Positions 1 to 12,326 of a stretch of 64,000 nt of DNA are shown here, piece by piece (the stretch's first letter is position 1; every line of letters begins with the position of its first letter). Below the pieces are notes generated by a model that made no database searches, was not told the DNA's origin, and saw only the letters and a program-made list of their open reading frames with translations. This stretch comes from Multifurca ochricompacta. Its lineage: Eukaryota > Basidiomycota > Agaricomycetes > Russulales > Russulaceae. The position numbers were made by a program, and so were the translations under genes. Location: positions 62,001 to 126,000 of the forward strand of contig WTXG01000029.1 of NCBI GenBank assembly GCA_022496185.1. Direction: 5' to 3'.

Positions 1-301
1 CCAAGGGAGGGGAGAGGAAGATCGCTTCAGTATAGTGCAGGATGGACTTGTCCAGGTCCTCCTTCTGATCTGAAAACCGGTAGCGTTTAAATCGCATCAT
101 AGCCAGGGTGTGGATGCAGATGGTGTGAGCGAAACAGGGTCGAGGGAACAATAAAAGAACGTTCTGAACATAAGCGATATACTGGTCGATTTCGACGACG
201 GTGGCTGCAGAAAAGGCAAATAAGATACAGTTACCGGTGATAGAAGGGCATACGATCGGGAAAAGACGTGATTAGATTCTGCACCTACGTTCTGGGGCCA
301 T
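1..301 (-). CDS. CHAT/TPR-family protein, 5' end only (runs off left edge)
   Basis: This is the first part of a gene read on the minus strand and cut by the window edge. Exon 1 is only 13 nt (ATG at 299-301, encoding M-A-P-E plus one base), followed by an intron at about 205-288 with GTAGGT donor and CTGCAG acceptor. Exon 2 (1-204) encodes a helical N-terminus beginning TVVEIDQYIAYVQN and including DQKEDLDKSILHYTEAIF. The start, splice sites and protein match the complete CHAT/TPR gene at 49794 almost residue for residue, so the family assignment rests on that copy. No CHAT catalytic region is visible here because the window ends. A 3-nt in-frame difference from the other copy lies within the first 15 bases. 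Whether this copy is intact beyond the edge cannot be judged. Confidence 0.8.
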
Positions 302-541
302 GTTTCAATGCACAAAAATCACGGCGACCGCGGGTCCTTTGGCGACGAGTTGGAAAAATGAAATGGAGAGAATGGTTTCAGTCGGGAAAGGGTTCTGGAG
401 AACGGCGAAGGGCCACGCCTATAATACATGTTTTTACAGAGCACCATGAGATGAGCACAGCACAGGACAACGAGGCATGCCACCACATACACCGCATCGA
501 TGAGGCTGTCTGTATTCCCCGGACCGCTCACCGTTCACTGT
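1..541 (-). repeat. Inverted repeat, left arm (CHAT gene 5' region)
   Basis: Read on the minus strand, this stretch aligns with 49566-50110 on the plus strand at roughly 90% identity by eye. It covers about 240 bp of 5' flank, the 13-nt first exon, the intron and the start of exon 2. Similarity stops near 541, beside a GTGAACG GTGAGCG motif; the other copy has three GTGAACG units at its boundary. The arm runs off the left edge, so its true length is unknown. The two arms are about 49 kb apart and opposite in orientation. Confidence 0.85.
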
Positions 542-863
542 CCGAAATCCCAAGTCCTGTGTTACAGTTACAACACAGACTTGTCCTCCCAGTCCAGTCA
601 ATGATTAAGAACACCTCACACCTCAGTCGCCCGCCGTCACGTCCTCGTCAATTGAAAAATGGATTATTGTGGGTGAATTGATAGCTCTAGTCATATTAAT
701 ATCCTATCCTACATAGATTATAGCAACTGTCATGCCACATCCACCCGTCTTCCACCTGGAAATCGGCCACGCCCCCATAGGTTCAACGCCCCTCCAATGA
801 CCCGTCTGATACTTACGGGTAGATGATCCGGTACAGTTGTGATAGTTGTGTCTGGGAAATCAA
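542..863. other. Intergenic, nothing recognised
   Basis: This lies between the end of the duplicated CHAT 5' flank and the 3' end of the PDR transporter. It probably holds the PDR 3' untranslated region. No conserved coding segment or RNA gene was seen. Confidence 0.5.
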
Positions 864-3800
864 TTACGAACCCTTGCGAGAGAAAAGATTTCTGGGTCCA
901 CGAATGCGGAAAATGTATGTCATAGCAAAGACAGCAAACACCTGCGTTCAAGTGGAACATGAGGGACCTTGCTTTGCTTGGAAGGTGTAAGACTCGAGAC
1001 TTACGTTGAATCCTATGTATATCCACATGAACCCAAAGTTGCGCCAATGATGACTCCAAAATACATTCGAGTTCGACTGCAAGAACTGGTCCGAGGTCCG
1101 GTACGAGCAGAAATGGCAGTTATCAACGGCGGTCGGATTCGTAACGTAGCCACCCGAATTAACAATGAATTGGTTGAGGTATTGCTGGCACGATAGTCCA
1201 GATGGTGGATGGACTGTAACGTATTCGACAGGTGAGCAGGTGATCTCAGAGTGCCCGAGCGCTGCAAACAGTGTTAATTTACACCAAGGGGATTGAAGAA
1301 CAGTAAATACGGCACCTTGTCCCAGCAATCCTTCGATAAGGTAAGTGTAAGGTGACACGCGGTACATCCACTTCCACCATCCGAGGTGCTTGTACGGTTG
1401 CAATACGCCATTACTGATACCAGGGTCAAAATGGAGTCCAAGTAAAAAGAGAAAACGGGGGAGGGGGGGGGGCTCACAATGTGACGACGAAGCTGAAGAA
1501 AAAGCTGAACAATTGCGCGGCAATCCCAGGGTTCGGGGACATTGCAGCTACCCATTGAGCGATAGTGGTGTAATACAGGGGATACGTGACGCCTAACATC
1601 AAATACGAGTACCCGGCACGGCTCGAGGGGAAACCGACAAGCCAATACCATATGAGGAAGTAAATTGAAGAACCGACGATGTTGAGAGGGATCTCGCCAA
1701 GAATTTGAGCAGTAATGAGGGCTGTCCAGCTGTACATCCGGCTGGGGCGTTCACGAATCTCATAAACGCGCCGGGTATCTATGAAGGGGACCTGTATCTG
1801 GTTGGATAGAGGCGCGCTCACGACAAGACTCATGAAAACTGCCTGTTTCGCCAACGTTAGTGAGTCCTGGTAACAAATCTTAAAAAGTCAACTCACAAAT
1901 ATCTTATTCTGTGTACCTTGGATAGAACTCTTAGCATTTAAGAACGTTAATCCGATAAATAGGCCAGCGACGATATTCAGCGCAAGCTTAGCCAACAAGT
2001 ACGTGGGGTCTCGCCAGTGTCGGATAATGTCACGTTCCCACAGCGTCTTGACCTGGAATAACCATGATGTTGAAAATTCCGAGTGCTGCTCAGTGTCTAT
2101 CGCGTGACGGTTTCGGCCACCTTCTAGGATAATATCGAGCTCTTCGTCCACTGCTTTGGCTTCTGGAGAACTCTTCCATATGCCATGCCAGTCAGCATCT
2201 GTGTTTGCTGTAGCACCTGCCCCGATGGCATCCAAAATATACTCGGCACTGGCCCGGGAAAGTTAAAAAGTGTGGCTGGGAAGCAAAACGCACTACTTAC
2301 GGGTTCGCATCAGGAGGGCACGGGTTACTTCCGTTCTTTTGGAAATAGCTGATCAGGGTTGTCGCATTCCTTCCAATGTCACCAAAGTACACAGTCTGGC
2401 CACCTTTACGGAGTAATAAAAGTCTGTCGAATTCTTGGAAGAGTTCTGCCGAAGGCTGATGGATACTAATGACCTTTGGGGTGAGTAAACCGTAATGTGA
2501 ACTACGTGGACAATTGGACTTACGTGCACAGAATGGCCTGACCATGATTAGCGAGGTCGCGGAGGAAACTAACGATACCCCAAGCACTTTGTGAATCAAG
2601 ACCGGATGTCGGTTCGTCCAAAAAGAGAAGTAATTTAGGCTTTTATAGCCCGTCACAAGGTGTTTGCTTCCAAAAACATCCATTTACGTACTTTAGCGGC
2701 CAGTTCCACTCCGATGGTTGTCCGCTTTCGGTGTTCAATGCCGAGAGTTCCCACAATGGCATCGGCAAATTTCTCCAAGCCGCACATCTTGAGCACAGTT
2801 TCAACGCTGATAACACCTTCATGAGCTCACTTGGAGGACTTTTTTCTTGAGATCTACTCACTATGCTTCCTTCTCCTTCAGAGGTACCGACGGTGGTTGC
2901 CGCAACTTGGCAGAGAAAAGTAGAGCCTCGCGCACGGTGGCCTGAGCCAAATGTGTATCCATCTGTTGCACGTAACCACTGAAACGGTTTCGAATCAAAT
3001 CAAAGGACATCCGAAGAGGGATACTCGAACTCACGTCTGCGCTTGAAAATCGCTGGGCAATGGGTACCCGTTCACCAGCCTCTCACCACGGACCACGCCA
3101 GCTGCCTGGCGCTCGGCAAGAACATTCAGTAACGTGGTCTGAAAAGCAACCATGAGTACGATTGCGCCGCCACTCTACTCTGGGAAATCCCACAAACCTT
3201 TCCAGCCCCAGACTCGCCCATGAGCGCAGTGAGCTTGCCTGGTGCGACATAGCCGGAAATATCGTCAAGGAGCTTGCGCGTTTCTCCTTTTTTGATTGTA
3301 ACATCATACTGGAGGTGTTTCCACGTGAATACGTCCGACATCTTGGGCACGGCTATCTGGTCACTGGAGCTCCCACTCTCATTGAGTGTTTTCTCCGTCG
3401 CCTTTGCGTCACGCGAATCAACGGCACCGCTCTCCTCATCCGTGACACCAGCTTTCTCTTGGGACTCCTGCACGACCGGAACATGTGTTCCGCGCTTGAA
3501 GAGCATCACGCTCGCCTCGCCAGCCATATGGGTGTTGTACTCGGTGAAAACGAGAAGCACTGAGACAAATGCAATACCGAACGCGATTGCGATGCCATAG
3601 TTCTATTCTCAGGTCAATGATTCTGGATGGCAATGATTCTTGGCCATACATTACTTACCCGCCATATATGACTGTATGAATATTCATAAGAGATTGCGAT
3701 AAACGCATTACCATCCACAGTGCCCTGGCCAGGGAGAGAGCCAACAGTCCCACAGACCTGGTTCAAAAGAGAAGCGTTTTCATATCCAGTCCCGCTCGGT

Positions 3801-6236
3801 ATGAGGTTCGAACATGTTCCATTTAGCGTGTGAAACTCATTGGAAATGAGGCCTTCAAAGCCGTACCGAATGGGCTGCGTCTCGACGTGAACACGAGAAA
3901 AAGAAAATCCACCAGCAAGGCACTCACATTGACGTATGAAATCCACTTCAACGCACCAATCATCGACGGTTTTGGAATCGCGTATCCAGTGTAGAGGACA
4001 AGCATGAGCAACATAAGGCCGGCAATTGTCTGCGCGGGTGCCGGATCTCCGAAAGCAGCGGCGACTCCACGAAACCATGCCTTCATTACCAGTGCCATGG
4101 TGAAGATGTATAAAAAGAACGTGCTGAAATCGAGGACGACCTTTAGCTATCAAAACTAGATAAGACGAGTAAAATGCTTACAAAAACTGGCTTGCGGAAG
4201 CCTGTAACCCAACCATGAAGTAAAGAATGAGGGAGAATATCATAATCGTGAAGAAGGTGATCGGCACGTCGACGATTGTGAGAGCAGCGGCTTCAATAAA
4301 TGGATGATACATAGCAAATTTTGCGTGCTTCAGCACAATTGGTCGTTGGACGAAAAGAGCTGGGATCTCGGACATGGAAGATAAAGCTGCCCAAAGCAAA
4401 GCACTAACAAGGCGGATTAGACGGAAAGTAAATTAAAGGGTTATCCATGTCGACGTACAAGAAAAGAATACCGCCACGCGAGAAGTAATCCGACGTATCA
4501 TGCTTCAATCGGAAGAAGACAGAACCGTTAATGAGAGCCTGTACGATGAATGTGCTAGACGACTTCAGTACAAGCAAATCACACGGTCGAGAGTAGACTT
4601 ACATAAGGACAATCAACTCTGTGGCGAGGTTTCCGCGGAGGATCTGCAGACGGCGGAGCATGACGGCGCGTGCCTGCATTGGGATTGAAATTGTGTAGGG
4701 ACTTCCTTTGCGCTGCGTGGTTGCACGTTCTGCCTTTACACTCTCCCGATATGCGAAAGCGCGGTCAGGCTTTCCAACAAACTCCTGTCGATATGCGTCC
4801 ATGTCTGCGCGATTCTCAATACTCGCGTCGGATGCCAAAAACGCAGAAGCGAACTCTGCAGCCGTTCGCGGGGCTCGCCCTTTGAAGCCCGGGCGGACCG
4901 TGCGCGCGGATGGGTCCGTGGCTGGTAAACAGTGGATTCGTTGAGGCTAGGTAGGTAGATAGCATGTATATGGAAGAAGACCCACTAGAGACGAGGAAAT
5001 CCGCTGTGGTCTGCCGATGTGCTGGCTCGTACCCGAGGTCGATGAAGTATTGCCTGGCTTGATCTGCGCGGCCAAAATACGCCATCCTACCTTCGTAGAT
5101 TACGCAAACTTTGTCAAAGTGCTGATACAAAGACTCTCCAGCTTGGTAAATAGATACGATGGTGGCGATATGTGATACATCAGTTGCTATACGTAAGGCG
5201 CGAACAAACTCGAGAGCGGTAGAGGCGTCTAAACCCCGAGTTGAGCTAACATAAATGAAATCAGGAAGACGCCCAAAAAGCGCAGATACGGAACACGCAC
5301 TTGTCCCATGCGGTGATGAGAGAGCGTAGGGTAAGGGCTTCACTTATGGAGACACGTTTCTTCTCACCCCCAGATACACCACGGATAGAGGCATCACCAA
5401 CGGCGGTGTTCTTAACATGGCGTAGACCGAAAATGGTCTGTATGATGTTGGTCACGCTTGTCACAAAAGTACCACGGGAATGATTCTCGAAGCGGGTGTG
5501 GGGTGTGCGCATTTTGGCTGCAAACCGGAGTGTTTCGTCAACAGTGAGGGTGGGAAAGTGAATGTCGTCCTCCGGGCAATAGACAACATCACCACGGTAA
5601 TGCTTTGCGATGTCATCTGGCGTGAAAGAGTCGTAATGGACTTCACCCTCCACGAGATGATATTCTGCACGCTGGTTCGTGAGTGTTTTTAATAACGTGC
5701 TACAGCCAGAGCCAGGGCTACCCAGGACGACTAAGGCCAATTTAGAATACAAACAGAATTTCCAAGGGTAGGAGAAGTGAAGATTTACGAACGTAGCATC
5801 TCCCCAGGGCGAATGACACCTTCGAAACCACTCAAGATATCGCGCAAGGGTGGGTGGCGGAAGGTGCGGATATTCTCGAGAATGACCTTGGGATTAAAGA
5901 AAGAGCCGAATGTGTTCTGGTAACTGGCAGCGGCCCCCAAACCGACAACATGAAAATCTTTAAACATGACGCCCAGCTCCCGTGATTGGATACCCGCGCG
6001 GTCACGCCTGGGGGGGGGGGGGGAAAGTAAGTGAGGGACGAAGGGGGGGATATGAAACGATGGCACACCCACTTTTTCATGATTATCCGTAGGGTCTTTT
6101 CAAAATCGAAGGGCCCGGTGGTGGGTACGGAGAGGGTCTCTGACGAAGCTGTCAGGAAGGTCTCGGGATGGGTTTCGGAAAGGTGAGTGAGAGTACGCCG
6201 AAGCTGAGCGACGCCTTCTTGGTCAAAATAACCCAT
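864..6236 (-). CDS. PDR-type ABC transporter (full-size, NBD-TMD-NBD-TMD)
   Basis: This is a fungal pleiotropic drug resistance exporter (ABCG, Pdr5/Cdr1 type), which uses ATP to move hydrophobic compounds or lipids across the plasma membrane. The start is ATG at 6234-6236 ([12 protein letters not shown]); the last exon ends NLFSRKGS with TAA at 864-866. About 1.4 kaa are spread over many exons with ~50-bp introns. NBD1 has the atypical PDR Walker [10 protein letters not shown], signature VSGGEKKR and the segment STRGLDAST. The first membrane domain includes the segment [12 protein letters not shown]2 has canonical Walker A GESGAGKTT and the segment [14 protein letters not shown]. The second membrane domain includes [16 protein letters not shown], then a Cys-rich extracellular loop and a final helix. 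G-runs at about 1465 and 6009 fall inside introns as pyrimidine tracts. All expected motifs are present in order and no frame break was found. The exported substrate cannot be inferred. Confidence 0.93.
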
Positions 6237-7811
6237 GGTAACACGTGCGGGCGGGGGGCATATACTCCTCCTTCTTCCTTGGGAGATTACGGGTGATGGA
6301 GAATCATCGAATTGAGTATTTCGAGTGGCGCGAGGTAATGACTCGACGCTGGGGTCGCGCCCGGAAACTTGCTGTAAGTCAGCCATACAGACAAGTAAGT
6401 GTGGAACGGAGCGGGGAATGGGAGAGAATTGAAACCGTTTCAACGTCTTCGAATCATAGGGGGTTTTTAAAGGGATGTGTAGTCAGTCTCTATTGCAATA
6501 GTGTTCCATGGTCCACGTCCGAAAGTCGCACACCCCCAACATCACATCATGATATGATGATGACAACAACACTCAACACTCAACTACCTCGTTCCTTGTC
6601 CTTGTCCCTGTCCTTCCTTCTTAAGTCACGCACCATAAATTGATCATCATCAATGATCATATCCACAAATGGTGAAATCCATAATGGTAGTGACACTACC
6701 GAAGCTGCGTAATGCGTAATCAGGTCGGCAGCAAGCTTCAGCTTTCCCCTCGTCCTCGTCCTTGTTCTCGTCGCCACGGGTGTGTAACATCCGCATGCGT
6801 TCCGCGTCCCGATCACGCTACGGGCCGAAGGATCGGATGACATTGTCTCTCTGACTCTGCTCTTTAATGGAAAGGGAAATGTGAAATAAAAGTTCTGAAA
6901 AGATTTCTAGCGCCCCGGGAATATACGGTGACGGTGTGTGGGTGTAGGCCGTTGGCGTTATGGTTTCATTCATATTCTTGGTTCTTTGGTTGGCGCGCGT
7001 GTGTGCATGTAGTTATATTTTATCAGCTAGGCGCTTTGTCATCCCATCCAACCAATCTGGCATACTGGTAACGCATACAACACGCGGTATTTTATTTTCT
7101 TCCCCTTCCCTTCCTCCCTTCCTCCCTTCCTCAAACATGAGTCACTGTATTGCCACCTACCACATCACATATGAGCATGGAGATAAGTGACATGTTCAGT
7201 CAGCTGGTTCATTTTACATAATTTCGCTGCGCCGGAATGGCAGATTGGCTCCTCTTCCTCCTCCCCCTCCTCCTCCACTCTTACGTTTTGCGTATGCCCG
7301 GAAGGGTTTTGCTTGCTTGATAATGATAATATAAAAAAGTAGATGACACAATGAACATTATACCCACGCATACTCAAATGTTCAATCAAGTCAACAATCA
7401 ACAAACGTTAAACGCTCGTAGCTTACACACCCGACGCCGACCTAACGGGGTCCAAGAAGCACGGACAGGCGTACCTGTATCTTGTCAGCCTGTCAATCAG
7501 TTTAGATAGCTCACCTTGTGCCGCGCCGCCGTGCCACGTATTTCTGTCCAGCCAATATGGATACGGAGCAATATACGTTTCTCTACCACAGGCTGGGCAA
7601 TCATCACACACAGAGAAAAATAGACGGAGCAAGCCACATGTTTTCCCATGAAATCCCATGAATCATCCATCTCCATACACAATCCTCCCGATAAGCACAT
7701 AATAAGAATGAAGTTACCCGACCCTTTGGCCACAGACACCACCCATCACCCCATTCCATTACACCCACTTCATATAGGAGCAGTGGATCTGTATATGTAG
7801 TCCATAGTCCA
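6237..7811. other. Intergenic: PDR upstream region and ZRG17 3' flank
   Basis: This is 1.6 kb without a convincing gene. The part next to 6236 should hold the PDR transporter promoter. Low-complexity pyrimidine tracts occur at 7101-7132 (CCTTCCTCC-like repeats) and 7247-7276 (CTCCTC-like). Short open frames on both strands here lack family motifs and a credible exon structure. Confidence 0.5.
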
Positions 7812-10227
7812 CTATCCCCGCACAATGCCGACCGTTACTCCACCACCGTCTTGCTCCCGCCCAGCGAGCCCGAGAGCCAACGTGCAACGTTCCCAAGCCC
7901 ACCTCGTGAGCTTCAACACCTCCGTATCACCCAAGTCCGGTGAGACCCGCAATTCGAGCGTCACTACCAGTGGCTGTGGCGAACCAACAGATGGTGCCAG
8001 CTGCCAAATGTGGGGTGGCGGAAGGTGCAACACTTGAGGATGCCTTTCGATCTTAACCGAAGGTGGTCAGCATCATCATCAGGCGAGGAGTGGTGGTGAG
8101 CGGTGATAGTTACCTCGCGCATCGCACGTAGGAAAGATTCCATCCGACCCGCGGAAACTCCCCGGGCCGGCGCGGTCTGTAGCAGGATGGCACCTATGGT
8201 CTTACATGAGGGATATGCGAGGTGAAACATTGCCATCGCCTCTGCGGCCGCAAGGAGGAGATCAAATGTGCGATGCGAAGACCTGCCATGCCGTAAACAG
8301 CAGTCCGGTGAAAAAATGAGAATGAGAGGACACAGGAAGCCGGCTTACGAGGGTATGATTGATGAGATAACGAGAATGAGTGTACACGAGCCAATGGGCA
8401 CAAGAGAGAACGGATTGCGCAGGATACGATCGAGCCAAGAGGATGGCTCAGCTGGCTGTGGCTGCTGGGAGGAGGGGTATCGAGAGCGGGAAAGATCAAA
8501 GAGGAGGGAAGATAAAGGGGGTACTGATATATTATCTCCGACTTCACTCATAAATCGAAAGAAAAAGGCAAAAGCAAAGACGCACCGTTGACCACCAATT
8601 TATTGTGATTATCAAATAGAAAAGAGTTGGCGAACAACGAAATGAGCGTTAGAAAAGCTAGAATTGTGGGGAAATCGATCCTAATGGAACCGATTCAGGG
8701 AGGCATTAGGGATATATAATGTAGACTGACCCGAGCACTTCAACGTCCTCATCACCAGGATGATGGTGGTGGCCCTCGCCTGCGGAGAGCAAAACATGCT
8801 CAACGGTCTCCTTGAACACATACACGGCTGAAAACATTAGATAAACAACCTGCGCAAACAGCGCGAGCGTCTCCAACCGACGAGTCCTGTGTTAAACTTT
8901 GATTAAAGAAGAAAAACAATTTGCGCAGAGAGTTTGATACGCACCCAAATGGGCGTCGTACTGGGATTCTGGGTATGGAGCGCTGGAGATATGCTGGTAG
9001 GACCTTGTTCACCCCAACGCCAATTGCGTCGAACACGACCCAGTATCCAAGGCCCGTACACGCCAGCGAGCCAACGCCCTGGCCTGTAATCCATAACAAA
9101 GCACCGAGCGTAAATTGCCCAACTGACGCAACAATGGCATCGATAGGAAGCCCACCACTTTGCAGATGGGAAAAGGGTGATGTGCTAGAGTCAGATAGAG
9201 GTGAGACGGGGGACGACCCCTCAGAAGGCGCTCGAGGGAAAGCGACCGTCGAGGAAGTGGCGGATTTGGGGTATGGAGAAGGAGGAGTCCGAGGGGAGAT
9301 AGGTGTCGGCGTCGGTTGCGACGTCGGACTGCTGAGCCCTGTCGATCCTGGTTCAAGAAAGGAAAAGAAGTTGTGTGACAAGGAGTGCTTGTGATGATGT
9401 CCCCGACGTGATGCGCGGGGAAGTGCTGGTTGCTCGTCGGCTAGAGTACCACTGTCGATGTCGGGTGGGGGACGCGAGCCGAAGGTGAAGCCTTCGCCGA
9501 ACCGAGAGATCGTCGGTGACGCACTGGGAATCGACACGGCTGATGCAGAAGATACCTCTGTGTGCGACTCAATTTCAAGCTCTTGCGTACCATCCTCGGA
9601 GATGATGTTATGTGGTAGCGAGCCCGGCCGTGGGAAGAAAATAGAGAGGTTACGTGAATGTAGACGTGAGTGCCGGAGAGCGTGCGTGGACGCCGAGGGG
9701 GATGGTAGTGGTTCGGAGTTGTTCAGTGAGGGCTGAGAATGCGAGTTTGTACGCGTGTGTGCGTGCGCACGGCTACCACGCGGGAACTCGGGCAGAGTCG
9801 CCGAAGAGGTAAAGGAAGGTACTGAGTTCGAGGTAGAAAAGGGAATGTCTTGGGAAGGGAATGACATGGAAAGAGGGGAAGGAGAGGTCGGAGTAAATGG
9901 GCCAGAGATGGAGCGTGTACGTGAGTGTGTGCCTCCGTGGACATGGAGGTGAGCGGGCGTAGAGAAGGTGGAACGGAGAGATGGGCTAGAACGAAGAAAC
10001 CCGTTCGATTTGTTGGATTGAGGGAGAGTGGACCCGGTGCGAAACGGTCCTGCGGAGGGAGGTTGGAATGAAGATGAAGACGGCGAGGGAAGTCCGGATG
10101 TAGGTGACACGGCACGATTTCTCGGAGGGAGGTCGTCATGACCAGTGACCTTACCAGTACCATTGGATGCAATTATAAAATTCTCATCCTCTTCTCTGCT
10201 CGATTTCCGTCTGTGCACACTTGTCAT
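7812..10227 (-). CDS. ZRG17: Zrg17-like zinc transporter (cation diffusion facilitator)
   Basis: Zrg17-type proteins are CDF members that pair with Msc2/Cis4 to bring zinc into the ER/early secretory pathway. The start is ATG 10225-10227; the stop is at 7812-7814. The first ~380 residues are Ser/Pro-rich and low-complexity with a short RRGHHHKHS patch, unlike a membrane domain. The CDF core then begins: GQFTLGALLWITGQG, followed by CTGLGYWVVFDAIGVG, which carries the family's TM2 Asp. The next exon gives LFAQVVYLMFSAVYVFKE and GEGHHHHPGDE, then a TM segment IDFPTILAFLTLISLF. The C-terminal cytoplasmic domain holds ESFLRAMREVERHPQV and VLKLTRWAWERC. Introns have normal GT-AG ends and keep frame. 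It is arranged in tandem with the SURF6 gene (314 bp apart). Confidence 0.88.
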
Positions 10228-10540
10228 ATCGCGTCCAGACGCTCGAAGGAACTCCGATAACTGGGCTCCGGTGGCACTTTATTTTGATGAAGTTTTGAAG
10301 CAAGGATCACAGTGTGGGCGACGAGAGGCCAGAACCTATTACTGGACGCCTGAGTGTACCTCCACTTCAGAAGAGGGGGAGAGTGAACTCAGGAGAGTGT
10401 CAGTGTCAGTTCAGGTTTAATAAATACTTTGTCACGGTCGTATTTTCGGTTTTCCGAACGAACGACGGGGGCGGGGATAAATATGTGATCACGTGATTTA
10501 GACGGTACACCAATTGCATTTTAATAAAATCAAATCAAAT
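10228..10540. promoter_or_regulatory. Short intergenic: ZRG17 upstream / SURF6 3' flank
   Basis: These 313 bp must contain the ZRG17-like promoter and the 3' end of the SURF6-like gene. The sequence is AT-rich near 10420-10540. No recognisable zinc-response or TATA element was identified. Confidence 0.4.
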
Positions 10541-11920
10541 CTACGCTCGAGCTTTAGATTTACTCTTTCCCTTTCCCCTTCCGAATGTTTTGCCCTCAAA
10601 TCCTGGACGTGACTTTCCTTTGACACCTTTATGCTTTTCTTTCCTCTTTTCATTTCTACTCGCGATATTATCTGCCCTCTTTTTCTCTCTCGCCGCCATA
10701 TTAGCCGCGAGCTGCTCCTTCCGCTCCGTCCTGAACAATTGTGAGCGCTGCCTTCCACACACGAATGGAACTCAAGCCATACCAAGCCTTTTTGCTATTC
10801 GCCTTTTCCTTCTCGTTCCGCTTGGCCGCCTTTTTCAAGCGCGACTCATCCTCGCGTACTTTGACGCCCTCCAACCGTGCCTCAGCCTTTTCCCATCTCT
10901 CCTGTTCCTCAATCTGCTTGCGCTTCTCTTCTGGTAACGCTGCAAGTTTCTCCTTCCGAGAGGCAAGTTGCTGCAGAGCCTGAGTCGGGTTTGAGGGAGT
11001 TTTCAATCGACTAGAAGACGATGACTTGGCGATCGAAGAGAACGCGACGTTCGTCAGCTGCGAATGATGATCCGGCTTGGAGGGTGATGAGACGCTGTCC
11101 ATGACGAGCAGTTGGGTCTGAGAATAAGAATGAGGATAAAGAGTGGTCAGGAACCACATCAAAGTAGAAGTTTAGACACAACTACTTTGGGAGGCGGAGC
11201 AGTCCCCTTCGATTTTTCTTTACCTTCTCTTTCCCGTTTGATCCTGGCCTTCGTTTCCTTCCGTCGTCGCTCGCGCATTGCAGCGCGCTGTAATCGACGT
11301 TCCTCTAATAGCTCGTCTTTACTGCTCCCTTCCCCGCCACCCTGTTTCTTAATTTTCATTGTTTCAATTTTTGCATGTAGCTTGGCGCGGAGAGTCTCAA
11401 TACTCTCGGGTCGCGATAATGGTACATCAGGAGCCGTGACCTCTTCCGGGTCACTTCCAGCATCCTCTATATGAACGTCTGATTCTGTAGATGGCTCGTC
11501 CCCATCCGAGTCATCGCGCGTGAGAGCCTTCTGCTTGCCTTTGCTAGTAGAGGCTAGTTGGTCGTTTTGGAGATCCAATACACTTTTATTGTTCGCTGGA
11601 TCGAGCTGCTCCGTAGATGATGATCGGTATGTCAGGTGCGCGCGTAAATATGGATGGACTTACCTTTTCACGGCGTGCTTTCTTAGAGGCTTCTTTTATC
11701 GCCTGTTTTGGTGCCTTCTGCTTTCTTTTATTCTTGTGATACTTGGAAGTACCCTGTGGCTGTATGTCAAAGCATGCACGGCAAATCGAACAATAAAAAA
11801 AAAACGGACCTGTTCATTACCGTCATCTTGTGGAAGGTAGTACTTTGCAGGGATGAGCGATAGGAGGGTTCCAAATGTCTCGTTGTGCTTTTCCAATGAA
11901 GCTCGTAAATCTGTTGGCAT
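10541..11920 (-). CDS. RRP14: SURF6/Rrp14 nucleolar ribosome-biogenesis protein
   Basis: SURF6/Rrp14 proteins act in the nucleolus in early 60S and 40S pre-ribosome assembly. The start is ATG 11918-11920 (MPTDLRASLEKHNETF, the conserved N-terminal motif); the stop is at 10541-10543. Later exons encode basic KNKRKQKAPKQAIKEASKK and an acidic Asp/Glu stretch. The SURF6 core has ETLRAKLHAKIETMK, LEERRLQRAAMRERRRKE and LQQLASRKEKLAALPEEKRK. The C-terminus is very basic: NMAAREKKRADNIASRNEKR, then GRPGFEG-like and KSKSKARA. Coiled-coil-like Lys/Glu/Arg repeats dominate, as usual for the family. Several GT-AG introns interrupt it and no frame break was seen. It is transcribed divergently from the STE6-like gene. 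Confidence 0.9.
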
Positions 11921-12326
11921 AACTGATTTGCGTCAACGTCAGTTGATTGAGAAATTGGCAGTGGTGGTTAGTGACACATTGCGTGACCTTGGTTTGTCAC
12001 GAGCGTGACAGGGAGTAAGAGTTAGTTTTAGTTTTAGTTTTGAGTGAGTGAGCGACTGAGTGAACGAATGAAAGAATTTAATTAAAACATATGAACACAT
12101 TATTATTATTATTATTCTATATTTTTATTTCTGTAGAGGAAATTCAAATTCAAATTTTTAGTACAGTTGTGGTCAGTCTTTTTTGTGATTACATAAGGGA
12201 ACAACAATAGAGGCGAGGCGACACAGATAACAATTAAGCAAAGCGGCTCAAGCTCCTCACACAAAACCCAATGGATCACTCTCAGTTCTCCCCAATTCTC
12301 TTTCTTTCACCCCCACTGCCACGACA
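11921..12326. promoter_or_regulatory. Divergent promoter region, SURF6-like / STE6-like
   Basis: About 406 bp separate two start codons facing away from each other. The stretch contains GTTTTA-type repeats near 12020-12045, a GAGTGAGCGACTGAGTGA-like stretch, a TTA microsatellite at about 12099-12117, and a CT-rich tract just before ATG 12327. These are visible features; no specific factor site is claimed. Confidence 0.55.

Noticed and set aside
6245..6643. 132-residue plus-strand open frame upstream of the PDR gene
   Set aside because: It lies in the PDR 5' region, has no recognisable domain and ends in simple Leu/Ser repeats.
8921..9394. 157-residue plus-strand open frame
   Set aside because: It is antisense to the Ser/Pro-rich first exon of the Zrg17-like gene; low-complexity composition keeps the opposite strand open.
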